A DNA stretch of 64,000 bases from Streptomyces sp. NBC_01016 (GTDB lineage Bacteria; Actinomycetota; Actinomycetes; Streptomycetales; Streptomycetaceae), in the NCBI RefSeq assembly GCF_026341035.1, contig NZ_JAPEOQ010000001.1, forward strand, positions 2,170,001 through 2,234,000, written 5' to 3'. Shown here piece by piece: positions 55,584-63,858 of this stretch. Position 1 is the first letter of the stretch. Each line of letters begins with the position of its first letter. The notes below the pieces were generated by a model, which saw nothing but the letters and a program-made list of their open reading frames with translations, did no database searches and had not been told where the DNA came from. The position numbers and the translations under genes were made by a program.

Positions 55584-56444
55584 CTACGCGAGTCCCCGGC
55601 GGGCGACCGCCGGGGGCCGGTGGCCCGCGATGGACGCCACCATGTCCAACACCTGCCGCGTCTCGGCGACTTCGTGCACCCGGTAGACCTGCGCCCCGAG
55701 CCACGCCGACACCGCGGTCGTGGCCAGCGTCCCGATGACGCGCTCCTTGACCGGCTTGTCGAGGGTCTCGCCGACGAAGTCCTTGTTGGACAGCGAGACG
55801 AGCACCGGCCACCCGGTGTCGACCATCTCCGGAAGCCGCCGCGTCGCCTCCAGGGAGTGCCGCGTGTTCTTCCCGAAGTCGTGTCCGGGGTCGATCAGTG
55901 CGGACTCGCGCGGCACCCCGAGGGCGACGGCCCGCTCCGCGTAGCCGACCGTCACGTCCAGGATGTCCGCCATCACGTCCTCGTACGTCACCCGGTGCGG
56001 ACGCGTGCGGGGCTCGGCGCCGCCCGCGTGCGTGCACACGAGGCCCACCTTGTGGCGCGCCGCGACCTCCGCGAGCTTCGGGTCGACACCGCCCCACGCG
56101 TCGTTGAGCAGATCCGCGCCCACTTCGCACACGGCGTCGCCGACCTCGTGCCGCCAGGTGTCGACGCTGATGATCACGTCGGGGAAGCGGCGTCGCACCT
56201 CGGCGACGAAGCCGACGGTCCGCCGCGCCTCCTCCTCGGCGGTGACCTCCTCGCCGGGGCCGGCCTTCACCCCGCCGATGTCCACGATCATGGCGCCCTC
56301 GGACACCGCCTGCTCGACGCGGGCGAGCGCGGGCTCGTCGCGGAACGTGGCGCCCTGGTCGTAGAAGGAGTCCGGGGTCCGGTTCACGATTGCCATGATC
56401 ACCGGCTCGTGCTCACCGAATTCGTGCTGGCCCAGCCTGAGCAT
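55584..56444 (-). CDS. folP2: FolP2-type dihydropteroate synthase homologue
   Basis: This 286-aa TIM-barrel protein belongs to the pterin-binding family. Canonical enzymes read VNVTPDSFSDGG at the first loop; here it is VNRTPDSFYDQG, with Arg and Tyr replacing Val and Ser. SVDTWRHEV and LLNDAWGG also fit the second, actinobacterial paralogue group (FolP2). From memory mycobacterial FolP2 does not show dihydropteroate synthase activity, so the same may hold here. Neighbours (LOG protein, DivIVA-like, tagA) match the folP2 locus of mycobacteria, supporting the subtype. Confidence 0.85.
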   Translation of the reverse strand: MLRLGQHEFGEHEPVIMAIVNRTPDSFYDQGATFRDEPALARVEQAVSEGAMIVDIGGVKAGPGEEVTAEEEARRTVGFVAEVRRRFPDVIISVDTWRHEVGDAVCEVGADLLNDAWGGVDPKLAEVAARHKVGLVCTHAGGAEPRTRPHRVTYEDVMADILDVTVGYAERAVALGVPRESALIDPGHDFGKNTRHSLEATRRLPEMVDTGWPVLVSLSNKDFVGETLDKPVKERVIGTLATTAVSAWLGAQVYRVHEVAETRQVLDMVASIAGHRPPAVARRGLA

Positions 56445-56573
56445 CCCCTGTGACTCTCCTTCTCCTGACCGGTTGAACGTCGTCTGTGACCTTAACTGTC
56501 AGTGCGGCATGGCACGATCGAAGCCTGACGGTTGAGGGCCGCACGGCCCGGTCGAACCCAGGGGACGGCAGAC

Positions 56574-56975
56574 ATGGTCATGTTCTTGTTTCTGGTCGCC
56601 GCGCTGGTCGTGGTGATCGCGGCGGTGACGTTCGCGGTCATCGGCGGCGGCGACAGCGGCACGCTGCGCGACGAGCCGTCCCAGTTCTACGCGGACCCGC
56701 TGCCGCCCGACCGCCCCCTGGACCCCGCCGACCTTGAGGCGCTCCGGCTGCCCACGGCGGTGCGCGGCTACCGCATGGCGGAGGTGGACGACGCGCTGAA
56801 CCGCCTGGGGGCCGAACTGGCCGAGCGGGACGCGCGCATCACGGAGCTGGAGGCCGCCCTCACCTCGGCCCACACCCGGGCAGGACCGCAGCCGACCGAG
56901 CGGGGCCCGGACACGGGCTACGCGCCACCTGGTGAGTACGGGTTCGGATACGAGACGGGGGAGGGGTTCCGGTGA
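56574..56975 (+). CDS. DivIVA-domain membrane protein
   Basis: This 133-aa protein has an N-terminal hydrophobic helix (FLFLVAALVVVIAAVTFAVI) and then the short DivIVA-like motif (LRLPTAVRGYRMAEVDDALNRL) followed by a coiled coil (ELAERDARITELEAAL). The tail is Gly/Tyr-rich. It is probably tethered to the membrane at cell poles or septa. ATG 56574 has AGGGG upstream; an ATG two codons on (56580) is also possible. It overlaps tagA by GTGA. A similar protein is next to tagA in mycobacteria. Confidence 0.82.
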   Translation: MVMFLFLVAALVVVIAAVTFAVIGGGDSGTLRDEPSQFYADPLPPDRPLDPADLEALRLPTAVRGYRMAEVDDALNRLGAELAERDARITELEAALTSAHTRAGPQPTERGPDTGYAPPGEYGFGYETGEGFR

Positions 56976-57571
56976 GCGAGCCGACAGGAGGCGCCGTCCC
57001 AGGACCGGACGGAAAGCCGCGCTGCCCCTGGGGTCTTTCGACCGAGGACTACATCGCGTACCACGACGAGGAGTGGGGCCGCCCGGTCCACGGCGACGAC
57101 GCGCTGTTCGAGCGCCTCTCCCTGGAGGCGTTCCAGTCCGGCCTGTCCTGGATCACGATCCTCAGGCGCCGCGAGGGCTTCCGCGCGGCGTTCTCCGGTT
57201 TCAAGATCGCGGACGTGGCGGCCTTCACGGACGCCGACCGCGAGCGCCTGCTCGCCGACGTCGGCATCATCCGCAACCGGGCCAAGATCGACGCGACGCT
57301 GGCCAACGCGCGCGTGCTCGTGGACTGGTCGCCCGGCGACCTGGACAAGCTGATCTGGTCGTACGCGCCGGACGCCGTCACCCGCCCGGCCCCGAAGGTG
57401 CTCGGCGACGTGGCGGCGATCACCGACGAGTCGAAGGCGCTCTCCAAGGAGCTGAAGAAGCGCGGCCTGCGCTTCGTCGGCCCGACGACGGCGTACGCGC
57501 TGATGCAGGCCTGCGGCCTGGTCAACGACCACTTGGTGGACTGCGTGTCCCGCGCGCGTACGGCGGCGTGA
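56972..57571 (+). CDS. tagA: DNA-3-methyladenine glycosylase I
   Basis: This 199-aa DNA-repair enzyme excises 3-methyladenine in base-excision repair. CPWGLSTEDYIAYHDEEWGRPVHGDD carries the Cys and first His of the zinc site and the conserved HDEEWG. ESLSW-type SGLSWITILRRREGF and the C-terminal GFGPTTAYALMQA-like LRFVGPTTAYALMQACG with a His in VNDHLVDC complete the family pattern. It is translationally coupled to the DivIVA-like gene. Confidence 0.93.
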   Translation: MSEPTGGAVPGPDGKPRCPWGLSTEDYIAYHDEEWGRPVHGDDALFERLSLEAFQSGLSWITILRRREGFRAAFSGFKIADVAAFTDADRERLLADVGIIRNRAKIDATLANARVLVDWSPGDLDKLIWSYAPDAVTRPAPKVLGDVAAITDESKALSKELKKRGLRFVGPTTAYALMQACGLVNDHLVDCVSRARTAA

Positions 57572-57588
57572 GGGCGGTGTGAGCCGGG

Positions 57589-58392
57589 TCAGCGCCCCAG
57601 GTACTTCGGCCGCTCCTTCGCGATGAAGGCCTGCACCGCGATGGTGTGGTCCTCGGAGGCGCCGGCCCGGGTCTGCAGCTCGTCCTCCTTGTCGAGCGCC
57701 TCGTCGAGGGAGTGGTCCCCGGCGAAGGCGAGGGACTCCTTCAGTGCCGCGTAGGCGACGGTCGGCCCCTCGGCGAGCGTGCGCGCCAGCTTCCGGGCCT
57801 CTTCGGCGAGTTCGGCGGCGGGCACGAGCCGGTTCGCGATCCCCAGCTCGTACGCCTCCTGCGCCTTCAGGGAGCGCGGGAAGAGCAGCAGGTCGGCCGC
57901 GCGGCCGGGGCCGATCAGGCGCGGCAGCGTCCAGGAGACCCCGGAGTCGGCGGTGAGCGCCACGCCCGCGAACGAGGTGTTGAACGACGCGCTGTCCGCC
58001 ACGATCCGGTAGTCCGCACAGAGCGCGAACCCGAATCCGGCGCCGGCCGCCACGCCGTTCACCGCGGCCACTACGGGCTTCGGCATCTGGGTCAGGGCCC
58101 GCACGATCGGGTTGTAGTGCTCGCGCACCGTGTTCATGGTGCGGCCCTCGCCGGACTCCCGGTCCGCCAGCAGCGAGCCGACGTGTTCCTTGAGGTCCTG
58201 ACCCACGCAAAACGCCCGGTCGCCGGCCGCCGTCAGCAGCACCGCCCGGACCGTTTCGTCGGCGGCGGCCGACTGCACCGCGTCGCGGAGGGCGACCTTG
58301 GCCTCGGTGTTCATCGCGTTCATCGCCTCGGGGCGGTTCAGCGTGATCGTCGCGAGCCCGTCGCTCACCTCGTAGAGCACGGTGTCGGCCAT
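57589..58392 (-). CDS. Enoyl-CoA hydratase/isomerase family protein (PaaG-like)
   Basis: This 267-aa crotonase-fold enzyme has the oxyanion-hole segments MNAMNTEAKVAL and NGVAAGAGFGFALCADYR. ALTADSGVSWTLPRLIG places an Asp-Ser-Gly where PaaG-type isomerases have their catalytic Asp, rather than the Glu pair of classical hydratases. It probably acts on an acyl-CoA in fatty-acid or phenylacetate-type breakdown. Convergent with tagA; no other degradation genes nearby. Substrate not assignable. Confidence 0.9.
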   Translation of the reverse strand: MADTVLYEVSDGLATITLNRPEAMNAMNTEAKVALRDAVQSAAADETVRAVLLTAAGDRAFCVGQDLKEHVGSLLADRESGEGRTMNTVREHYNPIVRALTQMPKPVVAAVNGVAAGAGFGFALCADYRIVADSASFNTSFAGVALTADSGVSWTLPRLIGPGRAADLLLFPRSLKAQEAYELGIANRLVPAAELAEEARKLARTLAEGPTVAYAALKESLAFAGDHSLDEALDKEDELQTRAGASEDHTIAVQAFIAKERPKYLGR

Positions 58393-58589
58393 GGGACTCC
58401 TCCTATGCGGTCGCTCAGTCGTCCGTGCTCAGCATGACGTAGATCACGACCCATGGAACGCCCTCGGCATGTGACCTGCGTCTAACGAATTCGCGTCGGC
58501 TTGGGTCCGAAGATGGCGCAGTATCGCAGTCGGATCCCCGAATTGAGTGGTTTTGGTCAAGCGCGTTGCGCAAGCGATGCCGACCGATG

Positions 58590-58620
58590 TTGGTCATCGG
58601 GTCCCGCGATGCGGGATAAT
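58590..58620 (+). promoter_or_regulatory. Candidate DUF3117 promoter with dyad
   Basis: TTGGTC (58590-58595) and GATAAT (58615-58620) are 19 bp apart. The palindrome TCCCGC-GAT-GCGGGA (58602-58616) lies in the spacer and touches the -10 box, so a repressor could act here. No gene is seen in the rest of 58393-58712. Confidence 0.4.
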
Positions 58621-58712
58621 GGCCTGGAAGCAATGTGTTCGATGCCGGTGACGTGTGCCCACCCAGAGGGCCGTCGGCTGACGATGAGCTGGTTTCAGGA
58701 AGGGGAACGAGC

Positions 58713-58880
58713 ATGGCGGCCATGAAGCCGCGGACGGGTGACGGCCCGCTCGAGGTGACAAAGGAGGGGCGGGGCATCGTCATGCGCGTTCCGCTCGAAG
58801 GCGGCGGTCGGCTCGTGGTTGAGCTGACGCCGGACGAGGCCAGTGCCCTCGGTGACGAACTGAAGAAGGTAGTGGGCTGA
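58713..58880 (+). CDS. DUF3117 small protein
   Basis: This 55-aa protein starts MAAMKPRTGDGPLEVTKEG and continues with RVPLEGGGRLVVELTPDEA, matching the DUF3117 family, which is almost universal in actinobacteria and always about this size. It appears to be a single small beta-sheet unit with one helix. Function unknown. GGAAGGGG lies 7 nt before ATG 58713. In mycobacteria the orthologue also follows tagA. Confidence 0.93.
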   Translation: MAAMKPRTGDGPLEVTKEGRGIVMRVPLEGGGRLVVELTPDEASALGDELKKVVG

Positions 58881-58960
58881 CACCTTCTGCGTCCGCGTCC
58901 ATTCCCCAGAGGTGGGGCTGGACCGGCCGTCAGCTGACGCGCGAGCGACCATACCTTTTC

Positions 58961-58995
58961 GACTGCCCCGGCACACATTTGATGCCGGGGCAGTC
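58961..58995. terminator. Bidirectional terminator between DUF3117 and O-methyltransferase genes
   Basis: A perfect 13-bp stem, GACTGCCCCGGCA against TGCCGGGGCAGTC, with a 9-nt loop. It sits between two convergent genes. Confidence 0.85.
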
Positions 58996-59041
58996 GTGTG
59001 TGTAGTGGCAGGTGGGACCGGGTGCCGCCGCCTTGCCCGAC

Positions 59042-59674
59042 TCAGCGTTTGACGGCGCAGAGCAGCCCGTCGCCGACCGGCAGCACCGAAGCCACCAGCT
59101 CGGGGCTCTCCCGCACGGCCCGCAGCAACTCGCGCTGGCGCAGCACTTCCACCGGCTGCGGCCCCGCGTCGACGGTCCGCCCCTCGGCGAGGACCCCCTG
59201 GAAGACGACCAGGCCACCGGGTCGGAGCAGGCGCAACGATTCAGCGAGGTAGTCGAGGCACTCCAGCCGGTCACCATCGCAGAAGACCAGGTCGTACCCG
59301 CTGTCGGCGAGCCGGGGCAGCACCTCCAGGGCGCGGCCGGGGATGAACCGGGCCCGGTTGGTGGCGAAGCCGGACGCGCGGAACGCCTGACGTGCGAACT
59401 GCTGCCGCTCCGGTTCGGGATCGACCGTCGTGAGGACGCCGTCGGGCCGCATCCCGTGCAGCAAGTGGATCCCTGACACGCCCGTGCCCGTACCGATCTC
59501 GGCGACGGCCTTCGCCCCTACCGTGGCAGCGAGCATCCCCAACGTCGCGCCCGCGCCGGGGGACACCGGGTACAGCCCTGCCTCGCGGGCCCGGTCACGA
59601 GCCCAGTGAGTCGCGTCGTCCTCGGCGACAAAGGCGTCGGCGAACGCCCAACTCGTCTGCCGGTTGCCGGTAAT
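59042..59674 (-). CDS. SAM-dependent O-methyltransferase, probable ATT start
   Basis: This ~210-aa class I methyltransferase of the caffeoyl-CoA/catechol type has [16 protein letters not shown] for SAM binding and the acidic [14 protein letters not shown]. The usual starts (GTG 59566) cut off about 36 residues that fit the family: [14 protein letters not shown] and [16 protein letters not shown] are encoded directly upstream with no ATG, GTG or TTG in frame. ATT at 59674 has GGGAG 6 nt before it and begins exactly at ITGNRQ. In mycobacteria the orthologue is also divergent from sigE. Substrate unknown. Confidence 0.82.
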   Translation of the reverse strand: MTGNRQTSWAFADAFVAEDDATHWARDRAREAGLYPVSPGAGATLGMLAATVGAKAVAEIGTGTGVSGIHLLHGMRPDGVLTTVDPEPERQQFARQAFRASGFATNRARFIPGRALEVLPRLADSGYDLVFCDGDRLECLDYLAESLRLLRPGGLVVFQGVLAEGRTVDAGPQPVEVLRQRELLRAVRESPELVASVLPVGDGLLCAVKR

Positions 59675-59896
59675 GGCCCTCTCCCGTCCCCGTGGATGCC
59701 TGCGCGTGACTTTATCCGTTGGCGGCGGGAACTCGCAGATGGGACCGCGCGTTTGAAGTGGCAGGGGGAAAGAGCAGGCTGGACAAGGGGAACTGCGGGG
59801 GAGAACGCGATGGCGGCAGCCGTGCGGGCGGCGGTCGAGGACCGACTGGCAAATCTGAGTAAAAACGCTTATCCGGAGCTAACGGACGGAGTGGTT

Positions 59897-60673
59897 ATGG
59901 TAGGTGCTCCACTGGACACCACCAGAGCCGACAGGGGAGGTGCGGCTGCGCCTGTGGATCGGAGGGGACGGCTTCGACGTCTTCTCAGGTCGGCGGGTGA
60001 GCCGAAATCCGTGACCAACACCGCTGACCGAATCCGCACCGTTGACTCCGCGCAGACCGCGACCTTTGCCGCCGATGCGGAATCGCAGGCGTGGACTCCC
60101 CCCTCGTGGGAGGAGATCGTCAGCACGCACAGTGGCCGCGTCTACCGTCTCGCGTACCGCCTGACGGGGAACCAGCACGACGCAGAGGACCTCACGCAGG
60201 AGGTCTTCGTCCGTGTCTTCCGTTCGCTCTCGACGTACACGCCCGGCACCTTCGAGGGCTGGCTGCACCGCATCACCACGAACCTTTTCCTCGACATGGT
60301 CCGTCGCAAGCAGCGCATCCGCTTCGACGCTCTGGGTGACGACGCCGCCGAGCGGCTGCCCAGCAGAGAACCGTCACCGCAGCAGGTGTTCAACGACGCG
60401 CACTTCGACGCCGATGTCCAGCAGGCGCTGGACACCCTCGCGCCCGAGTTCCGCGCCGCCGTCGTCCTGTGCGACATCGAGGGCCTCTCCTACGAGGAGA
60501 TCGCCGCGACCCTCGGCGTGAAGCTGGGTACGGTCCGCAGCCGTATCCACCGCGGCCGCTCGCAGCTGCGCAAGGCGCTGCAGCACCGCTCGCCCGAGGC
60601 CCGCAAGGAGCGCCGCACGCTCGCGTCCACGGGGGCCTTCCCCGTCCTCGGAGGAGGGGGCGCGACCGCGTGA
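59897..60673 (+). CDS. sigE: ECF RNA polymerase sigma factor, SigE type
   Basis: This 258-aa ECF sigma factor has region 2 at ~70-140 ([32 protein letters not shown]) and region 4 at ~185-235 ([25 protein letters not shown]). An N-terminal extension of ~65 residues precedes region 2. It directs transcription of envelope-stress genes until bound by the anti-sigma factor encoded next, with which it overlaps by GTGA. ATG 59897 (MVGAPLDTT) has GGAG upstream; ATG 59810 in the same frame has an even better GGGGGAG site and would add 29 residues. The name follows the mycobacterial SigE-RseA-HtrA-TatB order and does not mean S. coelicolor sigma-E. Confidence 0.9.
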   Translation: MVGAPLDTTRADRGGAAAPVDRRGRLRRLLRSAGEPKSVTNTADRIRTVDSAQTATFAADAESQAWTPPSWEEIVSTHSGRVYRLAYRLTGNQHDAEDLTQEVFVRVFRSLSTYTPGTFEGWLHRITTNLFLDMVRRKQRIRFDALGDDAAERLPSREPSPQQVFNDAHFDADVQQALDTLAPEFRAAVVLCDIEGLSYEEIAATLGVKLGTVRSRIHRGRSQLRKALQHRSPEARKERRTLASTGAFPVLGGGGATA

Positions 60674-61674
60674 GTGGATCACGTCTCAATCCTGCCGAAC
60701 GCCAACAGACCGCGGCCGACGAACACCTGGGGGACAGGCTGGCCGCCCTGGTCGACGGCGAGTTGGACCACGATGCCCGTGAGCGCGTCCTCGCGCACCT
60801 GGCGACCTGTACCAAATGCAAGGCCGAGGCCGACGCCCAGCGCCGCCTCAAGAGCGCCTTCGCGCAGGCGGCCCCGCCGCCGCCCTCCGAGAGCTTCCTC
60901 GCCCGCCTCCAGGGGCTGCCCGCGGGAGGTGATGCCGACGGTGGCTCACCACCGTTCGGGGGAGGGGGATTCGGCAGCGGCCGACCCCTCGGCGGGATCC
61001 GGGGCTTCGGCCAAGGAGTCTTCGACGTAGACGCGGAGCCCTTCGGCTACGCGCCGTCCGGCGCGCACGCCGCCGTCCTCCCCAGCGACCAGCGCGGCTT
61101 CCGTATTCACGAAGTGACCCGTCCCGACCGGCACGAGAGCGACCGGGGCTCGCGGTCCCGCCGCTTCGCGTTCGCCGCGGCCGGCGCGGTGTCGCTCGCC
61201 GCGATCGCGCTCGGCGGGGTCACGACCGCGTCCCCGATCGACAACACCGACGCGCGCGGTGGCGGCTCCGGCAGCAATGTCACGCCGCAGCGCAGCCAGT
61301 CGGCCGGTGCCGCCTCGGCATCGGACACGCAGCGCCGCCGGACGAACCCCTCGCCGCTCGGCCAGCGCGGGGGCGCCCTCGCGGCGCCCGTCTCGCCGAC
61401 CGAGGCGGGTGCGCCGCTGCTGCCCGGCGGGGGCCACGCGGAGAGTGCGGGCTATCCGTTCTCGACGCCGCTGCTGGCCGGTGCGGCCCGTATGTCGCCT
61501 CTCATACGTCCCGCCGCCCCCGCCCCCGCTGTCGCGGTCTCGTACGCGCCGCGGCCCACCGTCGCGCCCTCGTTCTCGTCCGACGGCACCTCCTTCGGGG
61601 CGGCAGGGTCCGGGCTCACCGCCGCTTCGGCGTCGTCGCCGACCGCGTCGTCCCGTCCTTCGTCGCTGCGCTGA
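60670..61674 (+). CDS. rseA: Zinc-binding (ZAS) membrane anti-sigma factor, RseA-like
   Basis: This 334-aa protein has a cytoplasmic ZAS domain with His43-x3-Cys47-x2-Cys50 in [15 protein letters not shown], which holds the sigma factor. A Gly-rich linker, a membrane helix (~165-188, [19 protein letters not shown]) and a ~145-residue exterior rich in Ala, Pro, Ser and Gly follow. Release of the sigma factor would need oxidation of the zinc site or proteolysis. GTG 60670 overlaps the sigma stop. The protease gene 61805 lies 130 bp downstream. The long exterior is unlike the short mycobacterial RseA. Confidence 0.88.
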   Translation: MSGSRLNPAERQQTAADEHLGDRLAALVDGELDHDARERVLAHLATCTKCKAEADAQRRLKSAFAQAAPPPPSESFLARLQGLPAGGDADGGSPPFGGGGFGSGRPLGGIRGFGQGVFDVDAEPFGYAPSGAHAAVLPSDQRGFRIHEVTRPDRHESDRGSRSRRFAFAAAGAVSLAAIALGGVTTASPIDNTDARGGGSGSNVTPQRSQSAGAASASDTQRRRTNPSPLGQRGGALAAPVSPTEAGAPLLPGGGHAESAGYPFSTPLLAGAARMSPLIRPAAPAPAVAVSYAPRPTVAPSFSSDGTSFGAAGSGLTAASASSPTASSRPSSLR

Positions 61675-61804
61675 CACTCTCTGCGCCCGCGCCGTCGAAC
61701 CTGGTTGAATCCAGGTGAGGCGGTGCGTCGGGTGCTGATCCGGGTCGCGCGCGTGGGAGTCGGCGGTGCGGTGCCGTGGGCCAGGCTTGGGGAGAGCGGC
61801 GGAG

Positions 61805-63178
61805 ATGGGCGAGGGTGACGTGGCCTCCGGCGGTGGGGTGGATTCGGGGTCGGCCGGTGCCGCGGGTTTGGGCGGGGTCGATCCCACGTCGCGGGGCTCT
61901 GCCCCGGACCCCGCTGCTCAATCGCCGCAGGGGCTAGATTTTTCCCACCCGCCGCAGGGGCTTGATGCGGCTGGCGCGGCTCATGTTCCGGTGCAGATGC
62001 CGGCACCTGCCCACCACAGCCCCTGGCAGCAGGCGGATCCCCGGCCCGGGGAGGGCGTTGTGCGGGTGCCGCGGAGGCGGAGGCTCGTGGTGGGGGGTGT
62101 GGTGATCGCCTTGGTCGCCGGAGGCATCGGTGGGGCGATCGGGTCGTACATGGAGCGGACCGGTGTCGGGGCGAGCATTCAACTGCCGCAGGCCGACGCC
62201 GAGTCCAAGCACCGGGACCCCGACAGCGTGGCCGGCATCGCGGCGCGCACCCTGCCCGGCGTCGTCACCATCCACACCGCGGGTTCGTCGGAGGAGGGCA
62301 CCGGCACGGGTCTCGTACTCGACGGCCAAGGGCACATCCTCACGAACAACCACGTCGTGTCGTCGGCCGACTCCGACGGTGAGATATCGGTCACGTTCTC
62401 CAGCGGCGAGAGCGCCCGGGCCAAGCTGGTCGGGCACGACAGCGGCTACGACCTCGCCGTGATCAAGGTGTCCGGGGTGCGCGGGCTCAAGCCGCTGCCG
62501 CTCGGCAACTCCGAGAACGTGCAGGTGGGCGACCCCGTCGTAGCCGTCGGCGCCCCCTTCGACCTGGCGAACACGGTCACCTCCGGCATCATCAGCGCCA
62601 AGGGCCGGCCGATCACGGCGGGCGGCGAGAAGGGCGACGGGAGCGACGTCAGCTACGTGGACGCGCTGCAGACCGACGCGCCCATCAACCCCGGCAACTC
62701 GGGCGGCCCGCTGGTCGACGCGAAGGCCCGCGTCATCGGCATCAACAGCGCGATCCGGTCGGCCGACACCGGAGGTTCGGAGCTGCCCGAGGGGCAGTCG
62801 GGCTCCATCGGCCTCGGCTTCGCGATCCCGGTCAACCAGGCGAAACGCGTGGCGGAGGAGTTGATCAACGCCGGGCGGGCGACGCATCCGGTGATCGGGG
62901 TCACCCTCGACATGGACTACTCGGGCGACGGCGCCCGCGTCGGCTCGAAGGGCAACAGCGGCGGCTCGGCCGTCAGTCCGGACGGCCCGGGTGCCAAGGC
63001 GGGGATCGAGCCGGGCGATGTGATCACCGAGGTCGACGGCGTCCGCGTGCACTCCGGCGAGGAGTTGATCGTCAAGATCCGCACCCACCGCCCCAAGGAC
63101 AAACTGGTCCTCACGGTCGAACGGGGCGGAAAGGGACGGGAGATGTCGCTCGTTCTCGGTTCCGCCGACGGCGGCTGA
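61805..63178 (+). CDS. HtrA-like membrane serine protease with PDZ domain
   Basis: This 457-aa protein has a disordered cytoplasmic N-terminus (1-88), a membrane helix (~90-112) and an extracytoplasmic S1C trypsin-like domain with catalytic His183 (TNNHVV), Asp216 (YDLAVIK) and Ser299 (PGNSGGPL), then a C-terminal PDZ domain (GPGAKAGIEPGDVITEVDGVRV). It probably degrades misfolded envelope proteins and may act on the anti-sigma factor. Residues ~29-55 (RGSAPDPAAQSPQGLDF) are a translated copy of the dispersed intergenic repeat. ATG 61805 has GGGGAGAG upstream; the frame from 61766 is less well supported. Confidence 0.9.
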   Translation: MGEGDVASGGGVDSGSAGAAGLGGVDPTSRGSAPDPAAQSPQGLDFSHPPQGLDAAGAAHVPVQMPAPAHHSPWQQADPRPGEGVVRVPRRRRLVVGGVVIALVAGGIGGAIGSYMERTGVGASIQLPQADAESKHRDPDSVAGIAARTLPGVVTIHTAGSSEEGTGTGLVLDGQGHILTNNHVVSSADSDGEISVTFSSGESARAKLVGHDSGYDLAVIKVSGVRGLKPLPLGNSENVQVGDPVVAVGAPFDLANTVTSGIISAKGRPITAGGEKGDGSDVSYVDALQTDAPINPGNSGGPLVDAKARVIGINSAIRSADTGGSELPEGQSGSIGLGFAIPVNQAKRVAEELINAGRATHPVIGVTLDMDYSGDGARVGSKGNSGGSAVSPDGPGAKAGIEPGDVITEVDGVRVHSGEELIVKIRTHRPKDKLVLTVERGGKGREMSLVLGSADGG

Positions 63179-63387
63179 GCGGATTCCGGCCGATCCCTGA
63201 CCGTCCCCTGACCGGCGGCTGACCGACTCTTGACCGGTCATGGCGCGGGATGCGCGATCCTGGAGGTTCCCCGGTGGCTACCGAATGGACAGGTGGGCCG
63301 GGTACCGTGGACCGGGTCCGCTGCCGGACCCTGCCAAAGACCTGCTGCTTGTTCGACCGCGGGCCGAGGACACGCTAGGAGTGCAAG

Positions 63388-63858
63388 GTGTTCAACGATA
63401 TTGGCCCGCTGGAGGTCGTGACGATCGTCGTGCTGGCCGTTCTCGTATTCGGCCCCGACAAACTCCCGAAGGTCATTCAGGACGTTTCACGCACCATCCG
63501 CAAGATCCGAGAGTTCTCGGACAGTGCGAAGCAGGACATTCGCGACGAACTCGGCCCGGAGTTCAAGGACTTCGAATTCGAGGACCTGAATCCCAAGACG
63601 TTCATCCGCAAGCAGTTGGACAGTGACGAGCTGGGGCTCAAGGAGATTCGCAACGGCTTCGACCTGAAGAAGGAGATGGCCGACGTCTCCGACGCGGTGC
63701 ACACCGTCGGTGAGCTGGAGGATTCCGGTTCGTCGAGCGGGTCGGGCAGCGCCGGCCGCGTGGACATGGAGAAGCGTCCCGAGGCGGTCGACATGCAGAA
63801 GCGCCCCGAGAAGCCGGCCGCCATCGAGCCGCCGCCGTTCGACGCGGACGCGACCTGA
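63388..63858 (+). CDS. tatB: Sec-independent protein translocase subunit TatB
   Basis: This 156-aa protein has one N-terminal membrane helix (LEVVTIVVLAVLVF) ending in the hallmark FGPDKLP, then an amphipathic helix (VIQDVSRTIRKIREFSDSAK) and a long acidic cytoplasmic tail with short repeats (KRPEAVDMQKRPEKP). TatB recognises twin-arginine signals together with TatC. GTG 63388 follows TAGGAG by 6 nt. Its place after sigma/anti-sigma/HtrA is conserved in actinobacteria. The BldKB-like lipoprotein in this window carries a possible client signal. Confidence 0.92.
   Translation: MFNDIGPLEVVTIVVLAVLVFGPDKLPKVIQDVSRTIRKIREFSDSAKQDIRDELGPEFKDFEFEDLNPKTFIRKQLDSDELGLKEIRNGFDLKKEMADVSDAVHTVGELEDSGSSSGSGSAGRVDMEKRPEAVDMQKRPEKPAAIEPPPFDADAT

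Noticed and set aside
59606..59896. Sigma factor gene starting at 59606
   Set aside because: That start has no ribosome site and overlaps the N-terminal codons of the divergent methyltransferase; 59897 or 59810 are better.
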